Shown one piece after another: positions 6,979 through 15,849 of a stretch of 64,000 bases of DNA (position 1 is the first letter of the stretch; every line of letters starts with the position of its first letter). The stretch is from SZAS-79 sp965279075 (GTDB taxonomy: Bacteria; Pseudomonadota; Gammaproteobacteria; Burkholderiales; SG8-39): positions 232,044-296,043 of the forward strand of contig CBDIHI010000008.1 of the NCBI GenBank assembly GCA_965279075.1. Reading direction: 5' to 3'. The notes beneath the pieces were generated by a model. It made no database searches. It worked only from the letters and a program-made list of their open reading frames with translations, and was not told where the DNA came from. The translations under genes were made by a program, and so were the position numbers.

Positions 6979-7824
6979 ATGCGCTTCGCCGGATCCGAAG
7001 AATACGTCGCCACCGAGGACCTCACGCTGGCCGTGAACGCCGCCATCACCCTCGAGCGCCCCCTGCTCATCAAGGGCGAGCCCGGCACCGGCAAGACCAT
7101 GCTCGCGGTCCAGGTGGCGAAGGCCCTCGGCCTGCCGCTGCTGGAATGGCACATCAAATCGACGACCAAGGCCCAGCAGGGCCTGTACGAGTACGACGCC
7201 GTCTCGCGACTGCGCGACTCCCAGCTCGGCGACCCGCGCGTCAAGGACATCCACAACTACATCGTCAAGGGCATGCTCTGGCAGGCCTTCGCCCGGGACA
7301 CCCCGTGCGTGCTGCTGATCGACGAGGTGGACAAGGCCGACATCGAGTTCCCCAACGACCTGCTGAGGGAACTGGACCGCATGGAGTTCTACGTCTACGA
7401 GACGAGGGAGCTGGTGAAGGCCACCCAGCGCCCCATCGTGTTCATCACCTCGAACAACGAGAAGGAACTCCCCGACGCGTTCCTGCGCCGGTGCTTCTTC
7501 CACTACATCCGCTTCCCGGAGAAGGACACGATGGAAAAGATCGTGGACGTCCACTTCCCGAAGCTGAAGAAGAACCTGCTGCGCGAGGCGCTGGAGGTGT
7601 TCTTCGAGATCCGCGAGGTGCCCGGGCTGAAGAAGAAGCCCTCCACCTCCGAGTTGCTCGACTGGCTGAAGCTGCTGCTCGCCGAGGACATCCCGCCGGA
7701 AGCGCTGCGCTCGAAGGACCGCAAGACGATCATTCCCCCGCTCCACGGCGCGTTGCTCAAGAACGAGCAGGACGTGCACCTGTTCGAGCGCCTGGTATTC
7801 ATGACGCGGGCGAAGAACAACTAA
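6979..7824 (+). CDS. MoxR-family AAA+ ATPase
   Basis: A 281-residue MoxR-type ATPase, a chaperone-like protein that usually matures or activates partner complexes together with a von Willebrand A (VWA) protein. Visible motifs are Walker A GEPGTGKT, Walker B LLIDEVDKA, sensor 1 FITSNNEKELPDAFLRR and a C-terminal lid region. The neighbour 9 bases downstream encodes a CoxE-like VWA protein, the standard MoxR-VWA pairing. No metalloenzyme target (CO dehydrogenase, methanol dehydrogenase) is adjacent, so its client is unknown. Confidence 0.94.
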   Translation: MRFAGSEEYVATEDLTLAVNAAITLERPLLIKGEPGTGKTMLAVQVAKALGLPLLEWHIKSTTKAQQGLYEYDAVSRLRDSQLGDPRVKDIHNYIVKGMLWQAFARDTPCVLLIDEVDKADIEFPNDLLRELDRMEFYVYETRELVKATQRPIVFITSNNEKELPDAFLRRCFFHYIRFPEKDTMEKIVDVHFPKLKKNLLREALEVFFEIREVPGLKKKPSTSELLDWLKLLLAEDIPPEALRSKDRKTIIPPLHGALLKNEQDVHLFERLVFMTRAKNN

Positions 7825-7833
7825 GGGCCCGCC

Positions 7834-9006
7834 GTGCTGATCGACTTCTTCTTCAAGCTGAAGAGCCACAAGCTGCCGGTCTCCATCAAGGAGTTCCTGA
7901 CCCTGCTGGAGGCTCTGCAGAAAGGGGTGATCGGCTCGTCGGTCGACGACTTCTACTACCTCGCCCGCACGACGATGGTGAAGGACGAGTCGAACTTCGA
8001 CAAGTTCGACCGCGCCTTCGCCGAGTTCTGGGAAGGCGTAGAGGCCATCCCCGGCATAGAAGCGCAGATCCCGCTCGAATGGCTGCTGAAGCAGGCCGAA
8101 CTGACGCTCTCGGACGAAGAGAAGAAGATGATCGAGTCCCTCGGCGGCTGGGACAAGCTCATGGAGACTCTGAAGAAGCGCCTCGAGGAGCAGAAGGAGC
8201 GCCACCAGGGCGGCAACAAGTGGATCGGCACCGGAGGCACCTCGCCGTTCGGCGCCTACGGCTTCAACCCCGAGGGCATCCGCATCGGCCAGAAAGGCTC
8301 GCGCAACCGCAGCGCCGTGAAGGTCTGGGACCAGCGCGAATACCAGAACCTCGACGATTCGGTGGAGCTGGGCACGCGCAACATCAAGGTCGCGCTGCGG
8401 CGCCTCAGGCGCTTCGCGCGCCAGGGCGCGCCCGAGGAATTCGACCTCGATACCACGATCAGCTCGACGGCGCGGAAGGCCTACCTCGACATCCACATGC
8501 GCCCGGAGCGCAGGAACACCGTCAAGGTGCTGCTGCTCCTCGACATCGGCGGCTCGATGGACGACCACGTGAAGCTCTGCCAGGAGATGTTCTCGGCCGC
8601 GAAGACCGAGTTCAAGCACCTGGAGTACTTCTACTTCCACAACTGCCTGTACGACTTCGTCTGGAAGGACAACCGGCGGCGCCACGCCGAGCGCACCCGC
8701 ACCTGGGACCTGCTGCACAAATACGGCCACGACTACAAGGTGATCTTCGTCGGCGACGCGACGATGAGCCCCTATGAGATCCTGCAGCCCGGCGGCTCGA
8801 TCGAGTACTACAACGAGGAGGCCGGCGCGGTGTGGTTGAAGCGCGTCACCGACGTCTACCAGAGGTGCGTCTGGCTGAATCCGGAGCCGGAGGAGATCTG
8901 GGGCTACCGGCAGTCGGTGCAGGTCATGAAGGAACTGATGGGCGGGCGCATGTACCCGACCACCATGGGCGGCCTCGAACAGGCCATGAAGACTCTGACG
9001 AAGTAG
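7834..9006 (+). CDS. VWA domain protein, CoxE-like MoxR partner
   Basis: A 390-residue protein that ends in a VWA domain. The metal-ion-dependent adhesion site is recognisable as LLDIGGSMDD (D-x-G-x-S), with the later Thr/Asp of the site likely in FVGDATMSP. The N-terminal half is helical and charged (LKKRLEEQKERHQGG region), and a basic middle segment precedes the VWA fold. It starts with GTG 9 bases after moxR. The pair is presumably a cytosolic AAA+/VWA chaperone module; the substrate is not apparent. Confidence 0.9.
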   Translation: MLIDFFFKLKSHKLPVSIKEFLTLLEALQKGVIGSSVDDFYYLARTTMVKDESNFDKFDRAFAEFWEGVEAIPGIEAQIPLEWLLKQAELTLSDEEKKMIESLGGWDKLMETLKKRLEEQKERHQGGNKWIGTGGTSPFGAYGFNPEGIRIGQKGSRNRSAVKVWDQREYQNLDDSVELGTRNIKVALRRLRRFARQGAPEEFDLDTTISSTARKAYLDIHMRPERRNTVKVLLLLDIGGSMDDHVKLCQEMFSAAKTEFKHLEYFYFHNCLYDFVWKDNRRRHAERTRTWDLLHKYGHDYKVIFVGDATMSPYEILQPGGSIEYYNEEAGAVWLKRVTDVYQRCVWLNPEPEEIWGYRQSVQVMKELMGGRMYPTTMGGLEQAMKTLTK

Positions 9007-9013
9007 CCGCTGC

Positions 9014-9835
9014 TCAGTCCGCCACGGGCGCCGGCGCCTCCGGCCTCGACTTGTACTTGAAGTCGGCCACCCCCGGGACGGCGTCCACCACCTCGGCCAC
9101 CGACAGCAGCAGGTCGGTGCCCAGGTCACCCGCCAATGTCACCTGCCCTTCCGACGCGCTCACCGCGACCCTGGCGTCGCGCGTCAGCGGTGAGAGCCTG
9201 AGCGCCGCACGCACGCGCGCGGCCAGGGCAAGGTCCTCCAGTTGCCGCCGGGACTGCGCGGTCTCGGCGAAGGCGTTCGACCTCGCCAGCCGGACCACCT
9301 CGTCCACGCACTCGCCGACGCTGACGCGCTCGGTATTGAACACCACGTCGTAGTTCTCCGGATCCGTCCACTGCAGGCCGAAATTGCGCCGCATGATCGC
9401 CGTGTGCGCCTCGTCGTTGCAGTGGATCTCGACGCTCACCGCCGCATCGTCGTCGGTGCTGAGCCGCTCCATCATGCGCCGCTTGCGCAACGCCACGGGT
9501 GCGCACACCCTCACGCAGATCGCGTGCGGCACGTCGCGCAGCAGGTGCGTCGCGCCCCAGCCGCGCACCACGGCGCCCTCCCCGCGCATGGCCAGTTCGA
9601 AAATCTCATCGGCGGAAAAAATGGCGAGGCTGGTCTTGTCCGCGGTCAGGCGCTCGAGCAGGCCGGCGCTGCCGTCGAGCAGGCGGATCACGTGGCTCTT
9701 CCTGACCCGCATCCGGTCGGCGAGCGGCTCGACGACCTCGTGGTAGAAGATCGGCAGGTCGAGTTCGCCTCCCAGGCCGTCGGCGACATCCTTGCCCAGC
9801 GACCCCATCTCCCTTGTAATCGCGATAATCGGCAT
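9014..9835 (-). CDS. Cytidylate-kinase-like protein fused to a BON domain
   Basis: A 273-residue two-domain protein. Residues 1 to about 195 match the cytidylate-kinase-like family (ITREMGSLGKDVADGL as a P-loop, then FYHEVVEPLADR and a lid region VALRKRRMMERL). Residues about 205-265 form a BON domain (ARVRAALRLSPLTRDARV, GQVTLAGDL, VDAVPGVADF). BON domains are usually found in exported or membrane-facing proteins, yet there is no signal peptide here. The ATG at 9835 was chosen because it begins at the family start MPIIAITRE. It lies next to c-di-GMP genes. Function unknown. Confidence 0.8.
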   Translation of the reverse strand: MPIIAITREMGSLGKDVADGLGGELDLPIFYHEVVEPLADRMRVRKSHVIRLLDGSAGLLERLTADKTSLAIFSADEIFELAMRGEGAVVRGWGATHLLRDVPHAICVRVCAPVALRKRRMMERLSTDDDAAVSVEIHCNDEAHTAIMRRNFGLQWTDPENYDVVFNTERVSVGECVDEVVRLARSNAFAETAQSRRQLEDLALAARVRAALRLSPLTRDARVAVSASEGQVTLAGDLGTDLLLSVAEVVDAVPGVADFKYKSRPEAPAPVAD

Positions 9836-9869
9836 GCGTGTTCTCCCAGTAGACCCGGCCTTGCCTGCC

Positions 9870-10691
9870 CTACCCCATGACCACGCGGTTGCGCCCCTCG
9901 TTCTTCGCCCGCCGCAACGCCTGCTCCGCCCGCTCGAACAGGTCGCTGTCGGCCTTCGCCCCTGCCTCGCGACCCGCAACGCCTATGCTCACTGTGATCG
10001 CGCGGCGCGCCCCCTGGGCCTCGCGCAGCGCCTTGCGTGCCCCGGCTTCAACGTCACGGCGCAACCTTTCGGCCACGGCCATCGCCGCGACCGGCGGCGT
10101 ATGCGTCGCCACCACCGCGATCTCCTCGCCGCCATAGCGTACCAGCACGTCCGATTCACGCACCCCGCCGCTCAGGATGCGCCCGACCTCGGTCAGCACC
10201 TGGTCACCGACCGCGTGCCCGTAGTTCGCGTTCACGTCGGCGAAATGGTCGATGTCCAGGAGGATCACGGAGACCGCGAGGCCGTGCCTTTCCGCGCGCG
10301 TCATCTCCTCGCGCATCCTGCGATCCAGGTACTGGCGGGTGTCGAGTCCCGAAAGCGCGTCGGTCACGTTGGCACGATCCAGCGTCGACATCCGGCGGAT
10401 ATTGACCACCGTCGCGAGGGACAGGCGGGAAGACAGCCATACAAAGCCCGCGCAACAGGCGAAGACCACCGGCACCAGCAGGTCGGGGAACTCCATCCGG
10501 CGCCCCCAGGAAAGCGCGATGTAGCCGGCGTACCCGGCGACGAAAAAGAGGACCAGCCCGTTCAGCAGCTTCCATTGCGAACGCATGGGCCCGCGCGGCA
10601 GTTCCCTTATGAGCATGTGCCCCGGGGGCAGGGCCGCGACGAGGAGGACCATGCCCGCAATGACCAGGGCCACGGCCAGTGCGTTCAGCAT
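9870..10691 (-). CDS. Membrane diguanylate cyclase (GGDEF)
   Basis: A 273-residue protein with three hydrophobic N-terminal segments (about residues 2-22, 43-62 and 70-88) and a C-terminal GGDEF domain. The active-site motif reads GGEEI in RYGGEEIAVV, a conservative variant of GG(D/E)EF, and the DIDHFADVNANYGHAVGD metal/substrate segment is intact. It probably makes the second messenger c-di-GMP. No RxxD inhibitory site was seen just upstream. It sits upstream of the kinase-BON gene on the same strand, and downstream of a longer c-di-GMP gene. Confidence 0.88.
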   Translation of the reverse strand: MLNALAVALVIAGMVLLVAALPPGHMLIRELPRGPMRSQWKLLNGLVLFFVAGYAGYIALSWGRRMEFPDLLVPVVFACCAGFVWLSSRLSLATVVNIRRMSTLDRANVTDALSGLDTRQYLDRRMREEMTRAERHGLAVSVILLDIDHFADVNANYGHAVGDQVLTEVGRILSGGVRESDVLVRYGGEEIAVVATHTPPVAAMAVAERLRRDVEAGARKALREAQGARRAITVSIGVAGREAGAKADSDLFERAEQALRRAKNEGRNRVVMG

Positions 10692-10810
10692 GGGATTCGA
10701 GCCTTCATCTTGCGCACCGCGAAGTCATGGGAGCATTGTACCCCCGAGCCCCTTGTCGACCGGACGCCCGCATGCGGGACGGAAATCCCTTATCGCTGTG
10801 TCCCGCGACT

Positions 10811-13800
10811 TCAGGCCGAAGCTGCGCGCGATTGCGATGCGAGCAGGGTCTCGAACGCCGCCGCATCGAGCGGCTCGCTGTATAGGCGGCCCTGCCATTC
10901 CTCGCACCCGAGGGCCTGCAGGTGCGCAAGCTGCGCGCCCGACTCCACGCCCTCGACGGCAAACCCCAGGCCCAGGCCTTTGGCCATCGCAGACATCGTC
11001 TGGACCACGACGACCGCATCCTCCCGCGTAGCCAGGTCGGCCACGAGGCACCGGTCGACCTTCAGCTTCCTGACCGGGACCTGACGCAACGCGGCGAGAC
11101 TCGACGGCCCTGCGCCGAAATCCTCGAGCGTCAGCGCTACTCCGAGTCGCGCAACGGACTTCAGTGCTTCCAGCGATTCGCCGTCGCCCAACTGGGCACT
11201 GCGCTCCGAGACTTCCAGGGCGAAGCGGGAACCGTCGAGCCCGTTCCTCACCAGCGCCGCCTCGAGCGCCGCGGGAAGTTTGCGGTCACGCGCGAACTCC
11301 CTGGCCGATATCTTCAGCGCGAACCACAGCCCGTCGGCAGGCCCGCCGCGCCACGCCGCGACCTGGGACGCGGCGCGCTCGACCATCCAGTTGCCGAGCG
11401 CCGCCATCAGTCCCGCCTGCTGGGCCAGGGACAGGAATGCTTCCGGGGAGAGCAGGCCCTTTTCCGGGTGGTTCCAGCGCATCAGCACTTCCGCGCCGAC
11501 CACGACCGGCGGCATCGCTCCCCGACTGCGCACGACCGGCTGGTAGTGCAATTCGAACTCCCCACGCTCCAGGGCGCGGTGCAGCGCGCCTTCCGCTTCC
11601 AGCCGCTCGAGCGCGCGCGCGTTGAGCTCGCTGGAGTAGAAGCGATAGGTATTGCCGTCGGCCTCGCGCGCGGCGTAGCGGGCCGCATCCGCGTTCATCA
11701 ACAGCTCGGCGAACTCCGACCCGTCGCCCGGGTACATGCTGATGCCGATGCTCGCGGACAGCTTCAGGGAACGCCCTTCGACGACCACCGGTTGCGCGAG
11801 GCAGTTCAGCACCTTCTGCGCGACCAGTGCCACGTCCCCGAATTCGCGGGTGCCATCCCACAGCAGCGCGAACTCGTCCGCGCCTAGGCGGGCCAGCGTA
11901 TCGTCCCTGCGCATCGCATTCGACAGGCGCTCGGCGATGGCGCGCAACAGGGCTTCCCCCGCGCGGTGGCCAAGGGAATCGCTGACGAGGTGGAACCTGT
12001 CCAGGCTCATGGACAGGACCGCGATACGCCCGCCCTTGGGCACGGCATTGAGGATCGCCTGGCCGGCGCGGTCGGCAAGAAGTACGCGGTTGGGAAGACC
12101 CGTCAGTGCATCGCGGGTCGCCAGGTACTGGATCCGCTCCTCGGCCTGGCGCTTCGCGGTGATGTCCGAGCCCGTGCCGCGGAATCCCTTCAACGTCCCT
12201 TCGCGGTCGAATACCGGCACGCCGGAAATGCTCTGCCAGATCGCGCGCCCGGACTTTGTGACGGAACGGTACACCAAGTCGCGGAACGGAGCGCCGTTGC
12301 GGCTGGCCTGCCTCAGTCGCTCCTCGACCGCCCGCGCCTCCCCGAGCGGCATGAAGTCCTGCGGCCGACGCCCGATCAGGTCGGCGTGCACGTGCCCCAG
12401 CACCGCCTCGACCCGTGCCGACAGCCACGTGTAACGAAACGCCGAGTCGGTCTCCCAGACGTACTCCCCGGCCGCCTCGACCACGTCGCGGAAGCGTTGC
12501 TCGCGAACGGCCAGTTCCTCCCTAGCCTGCACGCGCTCGGTGATGTCGCGCAGCACCGTCTGCACCACGAGCCGTCCGCGCTCGAGGTAGGACACGCTGG
12601 CGCCCTCGACCGTCACGATGCCGCCATCGAGCCGCACCATGCGGCGCTCGAGGAAGTCGCTCTTGCCGGGCCCGGCGCGCAGGTAGCGCGCGCGCTCGAG
12701 GATCGTCTGGTGGTCGTCGGCGTGCACCAGCTCCATGGCCTCCAGACCGACCAGCGCGGAAGGCCTGGGCGCGCCGAGGATGTCGGCGGCTGCACGGTTC
12801 GCATACTCGACCCGGCCGTCGGACTGCAGCAGCACGCCGTCGGGCGAGAGGTCCACGAGGGTTCGGTAGCGGGCCTCGGCATCGCGCAATGCGTGCTCGG
12901 CGCGCTTGCCCCGATCGATGTCGACCACCGTGCCGGACATCCGCCGCACGCGCCCGTCGGATCCCCGCTCCACGACCTTGCCGGACACCATCGCCCATTT
13001 CCAGTCGCAGGCGGCGGTACGCAGGCGGATCTCGGCGCCGAACGAGGCCGTCTCGCCCTTGATCGCCTTGCGCGAGGCAAGGAGGATCGCCTCGAGGTCC
13101 TGCTCGTGCACGAGGCCGACGAGGTCCTCCAGCACGCACCACTGCGCACCCGAGGACTTGCCGACGATGTGCGCCCATCCTTCGCTCAGGTAGATCCGGC
13201 CGGTGGCGAGATCGCTGTCCCAGATGGCGTGGGCGCCGGAGTCGAGGGCGAGCTCCAGGCGCTCCTTCGCGCCGGACAGGGCCGCTTCGGCACGTTTCGA
13301 TTCGGTCACGTCGCGGCCGACGCCGCAGTACCCGACGAGCCTGCCCGAGGCATCGAGCCGGGGTTCGCCCGAAATCAGGTGGAATTCGGAGCCCCATCCT
13401 TGCCCGGGCGGCACAGCTCGAGTTCGTGGAACTCGCTGCGGGCCTCGAGCGCGGCCAGGTGGCCTTCGAGCGCAGAGGCCCGCACCTTGATGCCGGTGAT
13501 CTCCCAGAACCGGCGGCCGTAGGCGAGTTCCGAACCGAAGAGCTTCAGCATCGACTGGCTGCCGGCGATCCAGCTGATGCGGTGCTCGGCATCCGTTTCC
13601 CAGAACCAGTCGGCGGAAAGCGCGGTCAGGCTGCGGAAGCGCTCCTCGCTGTTCGAAAGCGCCACGCTGGCCTGCTCGCGGTCCTCGACCGCGCCCTGGA
13701 AAAGGAAGAACACGAACACCCCGACCAGCGCCGCGATCGCCAGCGCGCTCGTCACGGCGAAGCCCTGCGACTGCTCGCCCTGGCCGACGATGTGCTCGAT

Positions 13801-13911
13801 CGCCAGCTCGCTGGCCAGCACAAGGCCGACCACGATCACAAGGTAGACCGCCGCGGAGCGCCGCAGTCCGAACTGCCGCGCCCTCCGGACCAGGGTCTGC
13901 AGCACGCCCAT
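10811..13911 (-). pseudogene. Membrane PAS(x4)-GGDEF-EAL protein, split by a frameshift
   Basis: Read as one gene of about 1030 codons: two membrane segments (residues about 19-38 and 51-72), several PAS domains, a GGDEF domain and a C-terminal EAL domain. The frame breaks inside the first PAS: the N-terminal part ends at a TGA at 13375-13377 while the rest continues in another frame. Adding one base to the C4 run at 13392-13395 restores a normal PAS sequence, so this is a 1-base deletion or a sequencing error. Both catalytic domains look weak: GADEF in place of GGDEF, EVLMR in place of EALxR, and EDFGAGPSS in place of DDFGTGYSS. It starts at TGATG, overlapping the gspE-like stop. Confidence 0.85.
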
Positions 13912-15734
13912 CAGCGCGCGGCGTCCGCCTGGCGCGCGAGGTCCTTGGCGCTGGAGGGAGGCGCGACCTTGGCGACCTCCTCGACCGTGGTGAGCCCCGC
14001 CGCCACCTTGAGCGCGCCGCTCAGGCGCAGGGGTTTCATGCCCTCCTTGAGCGCCAACTGGCGGATCTTCGCCTCGTTGCCGCCTTCGGAGAGCAGCTCC
14101 TTGATCGACTGCGAACAGGTGAGCACCTCGTAGATCCCCACCCGACCGAGGAAGCCCGTCATGCGGCACTCGAGGCAACCCACCGGCTTGTAGATGGCCG
14201 CAGGCCGGTTGGTCTTCCAGGGTGCGACGAGGCCGTCCCAGGCGGCGATGTCCTCCACCCTGTTGAGGTCGACTTTCTGCTTGCAGTTCGGGCAGAGGAT
14301 GCGCACCAGGCGCTGCGCCATCACGCCGTTGATCGTCGCCACCAGAAGGTAGGGCGCGACGCCCAGCTCGAGCAGTCGCGTCATTGCCGTCGGGGCATCG
14401 TTCGTGTGCAGCGTGGAGAGCACGAGGTGGCCCGTGAGCGCGGCCTGCACGGCCATCTCGGCGGTTTCCAGGTCGCGGATCTCGCCCACCATGATGATGT
14501 CCGGGTCCTGCCGCATCAGCGCACGCAGCCCCTCGGCGAATCCCAGGTCGATGTTCTGCAGCACCTGCATCTGGTTGAAGGTGCCTTCGATCATCTCGAT
14601 CGGGTCCTCGACCGTGCAGACGTTCACCTCGGGCGTTGCCAGCGTCTTCAGCGTCGAATAGAGCGTGGTGGTCTTGCCCGAGCCGGTGGGCCCCGTGACC
14701 AGCACGATCCCGTTGGGCCGCTCGGTCATCTCCTTCCAGCGGTTGTGGTCCTCGACCGAGAATCCCAGCTCCGTGAAGTCCCGCACCAGCACCTCGGGGT
14801 CGAAGATGCGCATCACCAGTTTCTCGCCGAACGCGGTCGGCAACGTCGACAGGCGCAGCTCGATCTCCTGCCCGTCGAGCGTGCGCGTCTTGATGCGGCC
14901 GTCCTGCGGGCGGCGCTTCTCGACCACGTCCATGCGGCCGAGGATCTTGATGCGGCTGGTCATCGCAGCCTGCACCACGGCCGGGATCTGGTAGACCTGG
15001 TGCAGCACCCCGTCGATGCGGAACCGCACGATGCCCAGTTCACGCCGCGGCTCGATGTGGATGTCGCTCGCCCGCTGCTCGAAGGCGTATTGCCAGAGCC
15101 AGTCGACGATGCGCACGATGTGGGCATCGTTGGCGTCGAACTGCTTGTTGCTTGCGCCGAGTTCGACCAGCTGCTCGAAGTTGCCGATCCCTGCGGAGGC
15201 GACGCCCGCCTTGTTCGCACCCTTGATCGACTTGGCGAGGTTGTAGAACTCGACCTGGTAGCGGTCGATGTCGGCAGGGTTGGCGATTACCCTGCGCACC
15301 TCCAGCTTGAGGATCGGCCCGAGCTCGCGCTCCCAATCGCGCAAGTAGGGCTCGGCCGTGGCGATGACCGCTTCCTTCGTGTTCACGCTGACCGGCAGCA
15401 CATGGAAGCGCGTTGCATACGCCGACGACATGACTTCGGTGACCGCGGAGAAGTCGATCTTCAGCGGGTCGATGTGCAAGTACTCGAGACCGACCCGGTG
15501 GGCCATCCATTCCGTGAGCTGCTCGAGGGAGAGCAGCCGGTGCGGCGGCTGGAGGCCCTTCCACTTCTGGTCGGCGATCATCAGCAGCGGATGCGAGGAC
15601 CCCCTGTAGTAGCGGCGCTCCTTTTTCAGCTGCTCCGCCGACTCGGCGGCAACAAGCCCGTCCTCCACCAGCCAGTCCAGCAGCTCTGCAAGGGTCAGTC
15701 GGTGCTCGGTGATCTTCGGTTGGACCGCGGCCAT
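13911..15734 (-). CDS. GspE/PulE-type secretion or pilus ATPase
   Basis: A 607-residue hexameric-motor ATPase of the type II secretion/type IV pilus family. It has an N-terminal GspE-like domain (to about residue 190), Walker A GPTGSGKTTT, the Asp box and Walker B region (CTVEDPIEM; DIIMVGEIRD), His box (LSTLHTND), and a zinc tetracysteine CPNC...CLEC. No other secretion or pilus gene (gspD, F, G or pilin) is in the window, so it is an orphan here. Its stop overlaps the start of the PAS-GGDEF-EAL gene, suggesting co-regulation by c-di-GMP; this is inference. Confidence 0.93.
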   Translation of the reverse strand: MAAVQPKITEHRLTLAELLDWLVEDGLVAAESAEQLKKERRYYRGSSHPLLMIADQKWKGLQPPHRLLSLEQLTEWMAHRVGLEYLHIDPLKIDFSAVTEVMSSAYATRFHVLPVSVNTKEAVIATAEPYLRDWERELGPILKLEVRRVIANPADIDRYQVEFYNLAKSIKGANKAGVASAGIGNFEQLVELGASNKQFDANDAHIVRIVDWLWQYAFEQRASDIHIEPRRELGIVRFRIDGVLHQVYQIPAVVQAAMTSRIKILGRMDVVEKRRPQDGRIKTRTLDGQEIELRLSTLPTAFGEKLVMRIFDPEVLVRDFTELGFSVEDHNRWKEMTERPNGIVLVTGPTGSGKTTTLYSTLKTLATPEVNVCTVEDPIEMIEGTFNQMQVLQNIDLGFAEGLRALMRQDPDIIMVGEIRDLETAEMAVQAALTGHLVLSTLHTNDAPTAMTRLLELGVAPYLLVATINGVMAQRLVRILCPNCKQKVDLNRVEDIAAWDGLVAPWKTNRPAAIYKPVGCLECRMTGFLGRVGIYEVLTCSQSIKELLSEGGNEAKIRQLALKEGMKPLRLSGALKVAAGLTTVEEVAKVAPPSSAKDLARQADAAR

Positions 15735-15759
15735 GGGCTGTTCCGGAGGGGACTGCGTG

Positions 15760-15765
15760 ACTATA
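15760..15765 (-). promoter_or_regulatory. Possible -10 element for the gspE-like gene
   Basis: TATAGT on the minus strand, about 25 bases before the ATG of the ATPase gene. The -35 region is not convincing. Confidence 0.35.
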
Positions 15766-15808
15766 GCAGCGCCACAGGGGGACGCTCAACGCGCCTGCCA
15801 TCGGGCCT

Positions 15809-15814
15809 TACAAT
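15809..15814 (+). promoter_or_regulatory. Possible -10 element for the UMF1-like transporter
   Basis: TACAAT followed by GCCCG, 35 bases before the transporter ATG. No clear -35 partner is seen. Confidence 0.35.
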
Positions 15815-15849
15815 GCCCGCTTTCCCCAGACCATGACTGCCCCCCTGCC

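Noticed and set aside
6958..9129. A 723-codon minus-strand frame opposite moxR and the VWA gene.
   Set aside because: Composition follows the complement of the moxR-VWA coding strand; no family similarity seen.
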